A stretch of DNA of 64,000 bases from Betaproteobacteria bacterium (GTDB lineage Bacteria > Pseudomonadota > Gammaproteobacteria > Burkholderiales > Burkholderiaceae_C). Made by a program: the position numbers and the translations under genes. Every line of letters starts with the position of its first letter. Positions within the stretch are counted from its first letter, which is position 1. Location: NCBI GenBank assembly GCA_016716535.1, contig JADJWD010000001.1, positions 186,001 through 250,000 of the forward strand. Direction: 5' to 3'. Below the pieces are notes generated by a model. It had not been told where the DNA came from and made no database searches. It saw only the letters and a list, made by a program, of their open reading frames with translations. Shown here in pieces: positions 32,488 to 41,700 of the stretch.

Positions 32488-34577
32488 GCGCGCAACACCC
32501 CACCACAACAGCGCTGCTCGACGCGCTGCAACGCTGGCGCCGCGCCGGGCAGCTGCGCGCGCTCGACGTCGCGTTCGCGCAGCTCTTGCACGAGCTGCAC
32601 CCCGAGGCGCCGGCAAGCCTGCTGCTGGCCGGCGCGTTGACCGCGCAGATGGAAGGCCGCGGCCACGACTGCATCGAGCTGGCGAAGTGGACGAAGACGC
32701 TCGCCGAGACATCGGCGTGGCCGGCGGCGAGCGCGCGCGAGCTGGCGGCGTGGCTGCCGGCGGACTGGGCGGCCGAGAGCAAGGCGTGGGCGGGGTCGCC
32801 GCTGATCGCGATGGAGGCGTCGGGTGTCGACGACGACGCAGGTGGCGCATCGCCAAGCGCCACGAGCACCAGTGCCCCGCCCTCGCCGCTCGTGCTGCAT
32901 CGCGGCCGGCTGTACCTGCGCCGCTACTGGAACTGGGAGTCGCGCGTCGCGGCGCAGGTGCGGGCACGCACACGGGACGACATCGCCGCCGATACGCCGA
33001 TCGATGCTGCCGAAGCGCGCCGCTGGCTCGACCGGCTGTTCCCGCCGACAACACCGTCGTCGCCTGCCATCTCGCGCAAGCAGGCCGAGACAGACCCCGA
33101 CACCGCCATCGATTGGCAGAAGCTCGCCTGCGCGCTGGCGCTGCACGGCCGCTTCACCGTCATCACCGGCGGCCCGGGCACCGGCAAGACGTACACGGCC
33201 GCGCGCCTACTGGTGCTGCTGCAGGCGCTGCATCGCGGCGCGCATCCGCTGCGCGTGGCGCTCGCCGCGCCCACCGGCAAGGCGGCGGCGCGGCTGCGGC
33301 AGGCGATCGATGCCGCGCTCGCCGCGCTGCGGCCGACGATCGAGCGCGACCTCTTCGCGCACGACCCGACCGCCGCGCCGGGGCCGGCGCGCACGCTGCA
33401 CGCGCTGTTGGGCGCGCGCGCCAGCACGCGGCGCCTGCGCCACGACGCCAGCCAGCCGCTCGAGGTGGACGTGCTCTTCGTCGACGAGGCGTCGATGGTG
33501 CACCTCGAGATGATGGACGCGCTCTTGGACGCGCTGCCGCGCGGCGCGCGTCTCGTGCTGCTCGGCGACAAGGACCAGCTCGCCTCGGTCGAAGCGGGCG
33601 CCGTGCTCGGGGACCTGTGCGCCGGCGCCGAAGCCGGCGGCTACAGCGCCGCGACGCGCGAGCGGGCGCGCGCGCTGGCGGGCATCACGCTGCCGGCGAG
33701 GTACTTGGCCGGGGACGACGGCGGCGCCGACGCGCTGGCCCAGCACGTGGCGATGCTTCGCACGAGCCACCGCTTCGGCGGCGCGATCGGCGCGCTGGCG
33801 GCGGCCGTCAATCGGGGCGATGCGGCGGGCGTGGTGAAGCAGTTCAGTACCAGCACGGACGAGGCCGTCGCCCACGACGCCGCCGCGCACGAACCGGCGG
33901 CGCTGCGCACGCTCGCCGTCGAAGGCCGGCCGGGCGCGGCCGGTTACCGCGCCTGCTTCGAGCGCCTGCGCGCGCGCCCCGCCAACGCGGACGCGTTCGC
34001 CGAATGGGCGCGCGCGGTGCTCACCGACTTCGACCGCCTGCGCGTGTTGTGCGCCGTGCGCGCCGGGCCGCACGGCGTGCACGAGGTCAACGGCGCCATC
34101 GAGCAGGCGCTCGCCGACGCTCGGCTGCTGCCGGCGCGGCGCGGCGAGTGGTACGAGGGCCGGCCGGTGATGGTGACGCGCAACGACGCCGCGCTCGGCG
34201 TCTTCAACGGCGACATCGGCATCACGCTCAGGCCGCCGGGCGTACCGGGCGCGCAAGGTGCAGCCGCGCAGCCGCTGCGCGTCTACTTCCTCGAAGCCGG
34301 CGCGCTGCGCTCGGTGTCGACGAGCCGGCTGGCCGATGTCGAGACTGCGTTCGCGCTGACGGTGCACAAGAGCCAGGGCTCGGAGTTCGAGCACGTGCTG
34401 CTGGTGCTGCCGGACGACGACGTGCCGGTGCTGACGCGCGAACTGCTGTACACGGCGATCACGCGCGCGCGTTCGGCGTTCACGCTCGCTGCCGCTGATC
34501 TGGCGCTCGTGCAGCGCGCCGTGCAGCGGCTGACCTGGCGCAGCAGCGGCCTGCGCGAGTTGCTGGGCGGGCGGTGA
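32484..34577 (+). CDS. recD: Exodeoxyribonuclease V subunit alpha (RecD helicase)
   Basis: 697 residues starting with GTG inside the recB stop (GTGA). It is a 5'-3' SF1B helicase: Walker A ITGGPGTGKTYTAA, VDEASMVHLEMMDALL, LLGDKDQLASVEAGAVLGDL and the C-terminal ALTVHKSQGSEFEHVLLVLP with YTAITRARSAF. The N-terminal ~170 residues match the RecC-contacting region. The order recC-recB-recD, without the ptrA gene found among these genes in E. coli, is the usual betaproteobacterial arrangement. Confidence 0.92.
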   Translation: MSAQHPTTTALLDALQRWRRAGQLRALDVAFAQLLHELHPEAPASLLLAGALTAQMEGRGHDCIELAKWTKTLAETSAWPAASARELAAWLPADWAAESKAWAGSPLIAMEASGVDDDAGGASPSATSTSAPPSPLVLHRGRLYLRRYWNWESRVAAQVRARTRDDIAADTPIDAAEARRWLDRLFPPTTPSSPAISRKQAETDPDTAIDWQKLACALALHGRFTVITGGPGTGKTYTAARLLVLLQALHRGAHPLRVALAAPTGKAAARLRQAIDAALAALRPTIERDLFAHDPTAAPGPARTLHALLGARASTRRLRHDASQPLEVDVLFVDEASMVHLEMMDALLDALPRGARLVLLGDKDQLASVEAGAVLGDLCAGAEAGGYSAATRERARALAGITLPARYLAGDDGGADALAQHVAMLRTSHRFGGAIGALAAAVNRGDAAGVVKQFSTSTDEAVAHDAAAHEPAALRTLAVEGRPGAAGYRACFERLRARPANADAFAEWARAVLTDFDRLRVLCAVRAGPHGVHEVNGAIEQALADARLLPARRGEWYEGRPVMVTRNDAALGVFNGDIGITLRPPGVPGAQGAAAQPLRVYFLEAGALRSVSTSRLADVETAFALTVHKSQGSEFEHVLLVLPDDDVPVLTRELLYTAITRARSAFTLAAADLALVQRAVQRLTWRSSGLRELLGGR

Positions 34578-34597
34578 AGTCGCAGTTGCCCACGAGA

Positions 34598-34613
34598 CTG
34601 TTTATTTGTACAG
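34598..34613 (+). promoter_or_regulatory. LexA-binding site (SOS box)
   Basis: CTGTTTATTTGTACAG is a perfect CTGT-N8-ACAG SOS box, and its AT-rich core stands out from the surrounding GC-rich DNA. It starts 20 bp after the recD stop and ends 39 bp before the ATG of a 28-codon ORF, which places it to repress that small gene rather than recD. Confidence 0.75.
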
Positions 34614-34652
34614 TATCCGTCCCTGATCGCAGAGAACCTGACGGAGCGCCCG

Positions 34653-34739
34653 ATGCACAACGCCGACCTGAAGTACATCTACCGCCCGGCCCGACGGCAG
34701 TCGCCGCGTTGGCTGCGGCGGCTGTGGACGTGGTTCTGA
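34653..34739 (+). CDS. Putative SOS-controlled 28-residue peptide
   Basis: An ATG at 34653 opens a 28-codon frame with a GGAG ribosome binding site 7 nt upstream. The peptide begins MHNADLKYIYRPARR and ends WLRRLWTWF. It is strongly cationic (about eight Arg/Lys), with an aromatic, amphipathic C-terminal half containing three Trp. A consensus LexA box lies 39 bp upstream, so induction after DNA damage is expected. It has the size and control of SOS-induced microproteins such as TisB but is cationic, not a hydrophobic helix. I recognise no family. Coding status rests on RBS, SOS box and frame only. Confidence 0.5.
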   Translation: MHNADLKYIYRPARRQSPRWLRRLWTWF

Positions 34740-34825
34740 CCTGCTTCTGACATGCACGGCGCCCGTTTCTCGCGCGCGCCGCGTCGCCCGCTGTACCCTG
34801 CTTGCCCGCTTCTGTCCTGTTCCCC

Positions 34826-35023
34826 GTGTCGACGAATCCCCCCGCCCGCCCCGAAGTCGTCGTCGGCCACGCCGCCGACGAGGCTCAGCCGCCGTTGCCA
34901 TTGGCCAGCGACGGCGTGCAGCGGTGGCTCTGGCATGGCCGCTTCGGCGACATGCTGATCGAGGTCGTCGGCGACGAGGTGTTCGTCAACGGCCAGCGCG
35001 TGCAGCGCCACGTGGCGCCGTAG
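34826..35023 (+). CDS. Small conserved hypothetical protein
   Basis: A 65-residue frame from GTG 34826. The N-terminal half is Pro/Ala-rich and disordered. The C-terminal half reads RWLWHGRFGDMLIEV then GDEVFVNGQRVQ, predicting a small beta-rich unit; I believe similar short proteins occur in other Burkholderiales. An ATG at 34802 would add eight residues. No function can be assigned. It is convergent with tauC. Confidence 0.5.
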   Translation: MSTNPPARPEVVVGHAADEAQPPLPLASDGVQRWLWHGRFGDMLIEVVGDEVFVNGQRVQRHVAP

Positions 35024-35042
35024 GCCGTCGCAGCCCGACGCG

Positions 35043-35933
35043 CTACACGCGCCCCTTCCACGGCACCAGCCACTTCTCGACCTGCCGCATGAAGAGGTCG
35101 AACAAGTAGGCGACGACGCCGATGACGACGATGCCCATCATCACGATGTCGGTGCGCAGGAAGTTGGCCGCATTCAGCACCATTTGGCCGAGGCCGACGT
35201 TGGCGGCCACCATCTCGGCGGCCACCAGCGTCGTCCAGCCGAAGCCGATGGCGATGCGCATGCCGACCAGGATCTCCGGCAGCGCCGAGGGCAGGATGAC
35301 GTGGCGGATCACCTGCCCGTAGCTCGCGCCCATCGAATACGCGGCATGGATCTGCTCCTGGCTCGCGCTCTTCATGCCCGAGCGCGCGGCCAGCGCCAGC
35401 GGCGCGAAACACGCCAGGTAGATCAGCAGCACCTTCGGCAGCTCTTCGATGCCGAACCAGATGATGATCAGCGGCAGATACGACAGCGGCGGCAGCGGCC
35501 GGTAGAACTCGATCGGCGGGTCGAAGATGCCGCGCGCAACGCGGCTCATGCCCATCGCGATGCCCACCGGCACGGCCGTCGCCACCGCCAGCCAGAACGC
35601 CACCGCCACGCGCAGGATGCTGGCGACGAAGTGCTCCCACAGCGGCTTGTCGTTGGCCTCGCCGGTGAGGTACTGGACGAAGACCTTGAACACGCTTTGC
35701 GGCGTCGGCAGGAACAGCGGCTTCACCCAGCCCATGTTCGACACCAGCGCCCACAGCGCCAGCAGCACGGCGATCGTGACGACGCTGACCCACACGCTCG
35801 AGCCCTCGCCCGGCGTGCGGAAAGCGCTGGTCGCGGGCGCCTTGCCTGCCGCCTTGCCGGCCGCCGCGCCCGGCGCCTGGCTGCCTGCCGCCGCGCCGGG
35901 CCGCGCGCCCACCTCGGCCCCCGCGTCAGCCAT
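35043..35933 (-). CDS. tauC: Taurine/sulfonate ABC transporter permease (TauC-like)
   Basis: 296 residues of a BPD-type inner-membrane permease with about six transmembrane helices. The EAA loop is recognisable (AAYSMGASYGQVIRHVILPSA) as is WTTLVAAEMVAANVGLG. The SsuC/TauC/NitT family shares this form. The N-terminal ~45 residues are an unusual Ala/Gly/Pro-rich cytoplasmic extension. Its start overlaps the end of tauB by 8 bp. Substrate assignment follows the TauA-like binding protein encoded upstream; nitrate or other sulfonates remain possible. Confidence 0.85.
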   Translation of the reverse strand: MADAGAEVGARPGAAAGSQAPGAAAGKAAGKAPATSAFRTPGEGSSVWVSVVTIAVLLALWALVSNMGWVKPLFLPTPQSVFKVFVQYLTGEANDKPLWEHFVASILRVAVAFWLAVATAVPVGIAMGMSRVARGIFDPPIEFYRPLPPLSYLPLIIIWFGIEELPKVLLIYLACFAPLALAARSGMKSASQEQIHAAYSMGASYGQVIRHVILPSALPEILVGMRIAIGFGWTTLVAAEMVAANVGLGQMVLNAANFLRTDIVMMGIVVIGVVAYLFDLFMRQVEKWLVPWKGRV

Positions 35934-36720
35934 GTGCGGCCGCCTCTTCCCGGTGGTGGATCTGCGCCAGCACCTCCTCGCGCAGCGCGATGAACGCGGG
36001 CTCGGACTTCACCGCGCGCGCGTTGCCATCGGCGAGGAAGCGGCGCGAGAACGGCAGGTCTTCGTAGGCGTGGCTGACGCGGCCGGGGCTCGGGCTCATG
36101 ACGATCAGGCGCGTGGCGAGGAACAGCGCCTCCTCGACCGAGTGGGTGATGAAGAACACCGTCTTCCTCGTCGCCGCCCAGGCGCGCAGCACGATCTCCT
36201 GCACCTGCTCGCGTGTGAAGGCGTCCAGCGCCCCCATCGGCTCGTCCATCAGCAGCACCGCGGGGTCGCTGGCCAGCGCCCGTGCGATGCCCACGCGCTG
36301 CTGCATGCCGCCGCTCAGCTCGTGCACGGCGCGCTCGGCGTAGCCGGCCAGGCCGACGAGCTTGAGCTTGTCTTCGGCGACACGCGCGCGCTCGGCCGCG
36401 CCGACGCCGCGCATGCGCAGCCCGAACGCGACGTTGTCGCGCACGTTCAGCCACGGCATCAGCGCGTGCTTCTGGAAGACGACGCCGCGGTCGGCGCCAG
36501 GGCCGGTGACGGCCGAGCCGTCCAGCGTGATGCGGCCCTCGGTCGGCGGCAGGAAGCCGGCGATGCAGTTGAGCAGCGTCGTCTTGCCGCAACCCGAGGG
36601 GCCGAGCGCGACCATGAAGTCGCCCTCGGCCAGCGTCAGGTTCACCGGCTCCAGCGCGCGCAGCGTGCCGCCCTGGACGGCGTAGGTGACCGCGAGGCGG
36701 TCGATGTGCAGCGTGGGCAT
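35926..36720 (-). CDS. tauB: Taurine/sulfonate ABC transporter ATPase (TauB-like)
   Basis: 264 residues, the ATP-hydrolysing subunit. Walker A is GPSGCGKTTLLN, the Q-loop region is VVFQKHALMPWLNV, the signature is LSGGMQQRVGIARAL, and Walker B is VLLMDEPMGALD followed by the switch His in FFITHS. LMPWLNVRDNVAFGLRM is typical of the TauB/SsuB branch. The gene lies between tauA (74 bp gap) and tauC (8 bp overlap) in one operon. Confidence 0.9.
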   Translation of the reverse strand: MPTLHIDRLAVTYAVQGGTLRALEPVNLTLAEGDFMVALGPSGCGKTTLLNCIAGFLPPTEGRITLDGSAVTGPGADRGVVFQKHALMPWLNVRDNVAFGLRMRGVGAAERARVAEDKLKLVGLAGYAERAVHELSGGMQQRVGIARALASDPAVLLMDEPMGALDAFTREQVQEIVLRAWAATRKTVFFITHSVEEALFLATRLIVMSPSPGRVSHAYEDLPFSRRFLADGNARAVKSEPAFIALREEVLAQIHHREEAAAHG

Positions 36721-36794
36721 CGGCCCCTTCTTCTTTCTTTTCTACTCGCGGGGCCGCTCTTTCAGCCGCTTGGATCAGCCGCTCTTTCAGCCCC

Positions 36795-37814
36795 TTACTT
36801 CGCCATCGCCTTTTTCACGTAGGCGTCGGTGACGAACGAGCCGTAGTCGGGCTTGATCTCCTGGATGCGCCCTTGCTCCTTCAGGAACGCCGCGGTGCTC
36901 GTCAGCGCCTTGGCCGCGCCGCCGCCCAGCCAGTTCGGGCCCGCCTGCTCGGCCATCGTCGGGAAGACGTACAGGTTCATCGCCGCCGGCACGACCTTCG
37001 CGTCGGCCTTGGTCCACTTGGCGACCGCCTTGACCTCGGCGCTGTCGGCCGTCCACTTCGCCTTGTTGGCGCGGAACTGCTCGTCGGCCTTGGCCAGCGC
37101 CTTGACGAGCGCGACCATGAAGCCCTCGTGCTCGGCGGCCCACTTGGCGTTGACGACCATGCCGTCGAAGGTGGGGAAGCCCTTCGCGCCGATCGAGCGC
37201 GAGGAGTGCACGACCTTGCCGTTGCCCTTGATCTTGCTGAGCACCGGGTCCCAGATGAACGCCGCGTCGATGTCGCCGCGCTCCCAGGCGGCGGCGATCT
37301 CGGGCGGGCGCATGTTCATCACGTTGACGCCCTTGGCGTCGACGCCTTCGAGCTTCATCGCGGCCATCAGCTGGTAGTGCGCGGTGCTGACGAAGGGCGT
37401 GGCGACCTTCTTGCCCTTCAGGTCCTTCATCGACGCGACGCCGCTGCCGTTGCGCGCGATCAGCGCCTCGGCGTCGGCGATGTCGTCGAGGATCCAGAAC
37501 AGGCGAATGTCCTGCCCCTGGCTCGCCGCGGCGGTGATGGGGCTCGAGCCCGCTTCGCCGATCTGCACGTCGCCGCTGGCCATCGCCTTGATGACGTCGC
37601 CGCCGCCGCCGAACATGCGCCAGTTGATCTTGTAGCCGGTGGCTTTCTCGAGCTCACCGCTTTCCATCACGGTGCGGAACGGCACCAGCATGTCCTGGTG
37701 CGCGATCGTCACTTCCTTCTTCGGCTGCGCGAGCGCGGCGCCGGCGCCGAGCGACAGCGCGAGCATCAACGAAGAAGTCAGCGTGCGGCGGGTGATGCGG
37801 GAAGGCAGAAACAT
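36795..37814 (-). CDS. tauA: Taurine ABC transporter substrate-binding protein (TauA-like)
   Basis: 339 residues with a Sec signal (RRTLTSSLMLALSLGAGAALA, cleavage after AQA-like site). The mature protein shows the NMT1/TauA fold: VTIAHQDMLVPFRTVME, NWRMFGGGGDVIKAMASGDV, GEAGSSPITAAASQG and DAAFIWDPVLSKIK. These favour taurine over other sulfonates. The ATG at 37814 has an AGAGGAG ribosome binding site and a TATTCT-like -10 about 40 bp upstream. The dioxygenase tauD is not in the operon, so the sulfonate would be processed by an enzyme encoded elsewhere. Confidence 0.87.
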   Translation of the reverse strand: MFLPSRITRRTLTSSLMLALSLGAGAALAQPKKEVTIAHQDMLVPFRTVMESGELEKATGYKINWRMFGGGGDVIKAMASGDVQIGEAGSSPITAAASQGQDIRLFWILDDIADAEALIARNGSGVASMKDLKGKKVATPFVSTAHYQLMAAMKLEGVDAKGVNVMNMRPPEIAAAWERGDIDAAFIWDPVLSKIKGNGKVVHSSRSIGAKGFPTFDGMVVNAKWAAEHEGFMVALVKALAKADEQFRANKAKWTADSAEVKAVAKWTKADAKVVPAAMNLYVFPTMAEQAGPNWLGGGAAKALTSTAAFLKEQGRIQEIKPDYGSFVTDAYVKKAMAK

Positions 37815-37964
37815 GGCTCGTCTCCTCTGCGTTCGTGTGGGTTGGCGCGGCGAAGAATAGTGCGGGCGGCAGCCCGGACGACCCACGCGCAGATGGGACT
37901 TACCCGCATCGGCGGCGGGCCTTCGTGGCTCGCGCCGCCCACGCCGGCGCGGCGCCCGTCGGCT

Positions 37965-38882
37965 TCAGCGCCGGCGCAGCCCCAGCCAGACGACGCAGGC
38001 GACGACGACGAGCCCGCCGGCCACCTGCATCGGCGCGATGCGCTGGCCGAGCACACCCCAGGCGAGCACGAGCGCGAAGATCGGCTCGACGTTCATGATC
38101 GCCGAGTTGCCGACGACGCCCAGGCGCGGCAGCACGATGAACATGATCGTGAAGGCAGTGCCGTAGAGGAACGTCAGCGTCAGCAGGCCCACCCAGCCCG
38201 CCGGCGCGTTGGGCAGGTGCAGGCCGCCTTGCGCGGCCGCTGCCGCACCGGCGATCAGGCCGACCAGGCCCATCGTCGTCGCCGTGCGCAGCCGGCCGTC
38301 GACGGTGGCGGCTTCGTGCTGCGTCAACACAAGCGCCAGGCCGAAGATCGCCGCGGCCGCCACTGCGAAGGCCACACCCGCGCCGATGCGCCCCCAGTGC
38401 GCGCCGGCGCCCAGGCCCGAAGCGGCGCCGAACACATCGAGCGCCAGCGCGAGCCCGGCCAGGATGACCGGCATCGCAACGAGCACGCGCCGCTCGGCGC
38501 GGTGCCCGTAGAGCACGCGCGCCCACAGCGCCGTGAACAGCGGGTAGAGGTTGAACGCCAGCAGCGCCAGCGCCACCGGCAGCCGCGCCACCGACGAATA
38601 CAGGCAATAGCTCTGCGCCGCGATCAACACCCCGATCGCCGGCAGCGACCAGCGGTGCCGCGCCTGCAGCGCCAGCGGCACGCGCTGCAGCCAGCAGATC
38701 GCCGCGACGACAAGCGCCGTGATGCCGCTGCGAAACGTGACCGCGGTGACGACATCGACCCCATGGTCGAACGCCAGCCGCGCCGCGACATGGTTGCCGC
38801 CCATCATCAGCGCGATGAGCAGCAGCGTCGCAAAGGCGGTGGGGCTGAGGGCGGCGCCGGGTGCCGTTGCGGCCTTGTTCAT
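37965..38882 (-). CDS. EamA/DMT family transporter
   Basis: A 305-residue membrane protein with about ten transmembrane helices in two EamA repeats. The first begins LLLIALMMGGNHVAARLAF; the second ends with the conserved GNSAIMNVEPIFALVLAWGVLGQ followed by GGLVVVACVVWLG. Members export metabolites or amino acids across the inner membrane. The substrate is not predictable. It is the downstream neighbour of the protein acetyltransferase gene, 43 bp apart on the same strand. Confidence 0.85.
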   Translation of the reverse strand: MNKAATAPGAALSPTAFATLLLIALMMGGNHVAARLAFDHGVDVVTAVTFRSGITALVVAAICWLQRVPLALQARHRWSLPAIGVLIAAQSYCLYSSVARLPVALALLAFNLYPLFTALWARVLYGHRAERRVLVAMPVILAGLALALDVFGAASGLGAGAHWGRIGAGVAFAVAAAAIFGLALVLTQHEAATVDGRLRTATTMGLVGLIAGAAAAAQGGLHLPNAPAGWVGLLTLTFLYGTAFTIMFIVLPRLGVVGNSAIMNVEPIFALVLAWGVLGQRIAPMQVAGGLVVVACVVWLGLRRR

Positions 38883-38925
38883 CCCGGGATTCTGACCGGC
38901 GCGTTTCCCGGACCGCGCACGGCCC

Positions 38926-41700
38926 TCAGCCGTTCAGCGCCAGCACCACCCTCATTGTCCCCGGCTCCTGCGGCTGCGCCTGCGAGACGAAGCCGAGCTT
39001 CTTGGCCAGTGCCAGCATGCGCGTGTTCTCGCGCAGCACGGTCGCGCTGATGCGCTGCGTGCCGCGGGCGCGCTGGTAGTCGATGATCTTCGTCATCAGC
39101 CGGCGGCCGAGGTTCGCGCCCTGCAGATCACTGCGCACGAGGATGCCGAACTCGGCCTCGGCGTTGTCGGGGTCGGTCACCGTGCGCACGACGCCCAGCG
39201 TCTCCTCGTCGCCACCGCCCGGCCCCGTGCCCGGCGCCACCGGCACGACGGCGACGAACGCCATCTCGCGCTCGTAGTCGATCTGCGTCAGCCGGGCCAG
39301 CTCGCTGCGCTCGATCGTGCGGCGCGAGTAGAAGACGCGCATGCGGATGTCCTCGGGGCTCGTGCGCTCGAGCAGGTCGCGGTGCCGCGCTTCGTCTTCC
39401 GGGCGGATCGGCCGCAGCGTCACCGTGCGCGGCCCCGCGGCCGACGCCCACTCGTACGACTCGGCGAGCTCGGCCGGGTACGGGCGGATCGCGAAGCGCG
39501 CCGCACCTCCCGGCGCGCGCGCGTCGACGCGCACGCGCGCATCGAGCGCGATGACGCCGTCGGCATCGGCAAGCAGCGGGTTGATGTCCAGCTCGGCGAT
39601 GCGCGGCTCGTCGGCCATCAGTTGCGCCAGTGCGATCAGCACGCGATGCACTGCCGCCGCGTCGGCCGGCGGCACATCGCGCCAGCCGGCGAGCAGCTTG
39701 GCGATCTTCGTGCGCGACACCAGCGCGCGCGCCAGCGGCTCGTTCAGCGGCGGCAGCGCGACGGCGCGGTCGGCCACCACCTCGACGCGCGTGCCGCCGG
39801 CGCCGAACAGCACGACCGGGCCGAACAGCGGGTCGATGTGCGTGCCGGCGATCAGCTCGAGCGCCTTCGGCCGGCGAATCATCGGCTGCAGCGTGAAGCC
39901 CTCGATGTGCGCGCCGGGCCGGCGCGCCGCGACGCGCTCGAGCATGTGCGTCGCCGCGTCGGCCACCTCGGCCGGCGAGCCGAGGTCGAGCACGACGCCG
40001 CCGACGTCACTCTTGTGCGTGATCTCGGGTGCGAGGATCTTCAGCACGACCGGGAAGCCCAGCACCGAGGCCGCCGCCGCGGCGGCCGCCGGCGAGGCAG
40101 CCACCGTGCGCGTGGGCACCACCGGCACGCCGCAGGCGGCAAGCAACTGCTTCGCCTCGGGCTCGGTGAGCATCGTGCGGCCGGCGGCGAGCGCGGCGTC
40201 GACGAGTTCGCGCACGGACGGCGGCGGCGGCGGCGCTGCGCCTTCGCCGGCGTCCGATGCCGGCGCGGATGCAGCAGCATGCGCGGCGACCGGCGCGTCC
40301 GACGGCGCCTCGAGCAACTGCTCCTGGTTGCGCCGATAGTCGACGAGCATCGTCAGCGCCTGCACCGCCTGCTCGGGCGTGTCGTACACCGGCACGCCCG
40401 CGTCGATGAAGAGCGCGCGCGCCTCGGCCACGGCGCCGGCGCCGAGCCAGCAACTCGCCAGCCGGTCGGGAGACTCCTTCAACACCGGCAGCAGCGCCGC
40501 GGCGATCTCGCGCGCCGGGACGATGGCGGTGGGCGCGTGCATGAACAGCACCTTGCCCGCCTCGGGCGCAGCGAGCAGCGTGCGCAACGTGTGCACATAA
40601 CGCTCGACCGGTGCGTCGCCGATGATGTCCACCGGGTTGCCGCGCGACCAATTGGCCGGCAGCCCCGCGTCGAGCGCGGCGATCAACGCCGGCGGCAGCG
40701 GTGCCAGCTCGAGCCCGAGCTGCGCGGCCGCATCGGCGGCCAGCACGCCGGCGCCGCCGCCGTTGGTGACCAGCGTGATCTTCGCCAGCGCGTCGGCGTC
40801 GGGCCCGCGCACCACCGAGCGGAAGCGCGTCAGCGTCTCGGCGGCGACGAACAGGTCCTGCAGCGTGTCGACGCGCAGCATGCCGGCGCGGCCGATCGCC
40901 GCGTCGATGACGAGGTCGCTGCCGGCCAGCGCCCCGGTGTGCGAGGCCGCGGCACGCTGGCCGTCGCTGCTGCGCCCGGCCTTGACCATCAGCACCGGCT
41001 TGTTGCGCGCCGCGGCGCGCGCCGCGCTCATGAACTTGCGCGCCGCGCCGGGCACCGGCGACAGCGACTCGGCGTAGATCAGCACGGCGCGCGTGTTCGC
41101 GTCGCTGGCCAGCCAGTCGAGCATGTCGCCAAAGTCGACGTCCGAGCCCTCGCCGAGCGAGACGACGCGCGAAAAACCGATGCCGCGCGCGTTGGCCCAG
41201 TCGAGCATCGCAGTCGCGAGCGCGCCGCTTTGTGAGACGAACGCAAGCGACCCGGCGCGCACGTGGTCGGGCGCGAAGCTCGCGTTCAGCCCCACCGGCG
41301 GCGACAAGAGACCGAGGCAGTTGGGTCCGAGGATGCGCAGCACGTACCGGCGCGCCGCCTCGAGCATCTGCTGGCGTTGCGTGGCCGTGAGGCCGGCCGT
41401 CAGCACGACGGCGGCGCGTGTGCCACGCTCGCCGAGTTCGGCGATCAAGCCGGGCACCGTGGCCGGCGGCGTGCAGATGACGGCGAGCCCCGGCGCCTCG
41501 GGCAGATCAGCGATGCGCTTGAAGGCCGGTTCGCCCTGCACCTTGGCGTGGCCACTGTTCACCGGCCACAGCGGCCCGGCAAACGTGCCACTGCGCATGT
41601 TGCGCCAGACGGTGAAGCCGACGCTGCCGGGGCGCGTGGAGGCGCCGATCACGGCCACCGAAGCCGGCTCGAAGAGATCGTCGAGGTTGCGGATGCTCAT
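38926..41700 (-). CDS. CoA-binding/ATP-grasp/GNAT protein acetyltransferase (Pat-like)
   Basis: 924 residues. The order is a CoA-binding domain (SVAVIGASTRPGSVGFTV, GPLWPVNSGHAKVQG), a succinyl-CoA-ligase-like domain (ILGPNCLGLLSPPVGLNASF, FVSQSGALATAMLDWA), an ATP-grasp domain (TEPEAKQLLAACGVPV, VVLKILAPEITHKSDVGGV, LFGAGGTRVEV) and a C-terminal GNAT domain (FGILVRSDLQGANLGRRLM). This is the Pat/PatZ/YfiQ layout: enzymes that acetylate lysines of acetyl-CoA synthetase and other proteins. An Ala-rich linker separates the ligase-like and ATP-grasp parts. The ATG at 41700 precedes the conserved MSIRNLDDLFEP. An ADP-forming acyl-CoA synthetase activity is possible but less likely given the GNAT domain. 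Confidence 0.85.
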   Translation of the reverse strand: MSIRNLDDLFEPASVAVIGASTRPGSVGFTVWRNMRSGTFAGPLWPVNSGHAKVQGEPAFKRIADLPEAPGLAVICTPPATVPGLIAELGERGTRAAVVLTAGLTATQRQQMLEAARRYVLRILGPNCLGLLSPPVGLNASFAPDHVRAGSLAFVSQSGALATAMLDWANARGIGFSRVVSLGEGSDVDFGDMLDWLASDANTRAVLIYAESLSPVPGAARKFMSAARAAARNKPVLMVKAGRSSDGQRAAASHTGALAGSDLVIDAAIGRAGMLRVDTLQDLFVAAETLTRFRSVVRGPDADALAKITLVTNGGGAGVLAADAAAQLGLELAPLPPALIAALDAGLPANWSRGNPVDIIGDAPVERYVHTLRTLLAAPEAGKVLFMHAPTAIVPAREIAAALLPVLKESPDRLASCWLGAGAVAEARALFIDAGVPVYDTPEQAVQALTMLVDYRRNQEQLLEAPSDAPVAAHAAASAPASDAGEGAAPPPPPSVRELVDAALAAGRTMLTEPEAKQLLAACGVPVVPTRTVAASPAAAAAAASVLGFPVVLKILAPEITHKSDVGGVVLDLGSPAEVADAATHMLERVAARRPGAHIEGFTLQPMIRRPKALELIAGTHIDPLFGPVVLFGAGGTRVEVVADRAVALPPLNEPLARALVSRTKIAKLLAGWRDVPPADAAAVHRVLIALAQLMADEPRIAELDINPLLADADGVIALDARVRVDARAPGGAARFAIRPYPAELAESYEWASAAGPRTVTLRPIRPEDEARHRDLLERTSPEDIRMRVFYSRRTIERSELARLTQIDYEREMAFVAVVPVAPGTGPGGGDEETLGVVRTVTDPDNAEAEFGILVRSDLQGANLGRRLMTKIIDYQRARGTQRISATVLRENTRMLALAKKLGFVSQAQPQEPGTMRVVLALNG

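Noticed and set aside
34598..34613. The SOS box as an operator for recD or the tau genes
   Set aside because: It lies downstream of recD and more than 1.2 kb from the tauC end of a minus-strand operon whose promoter is near 37.85 kb.
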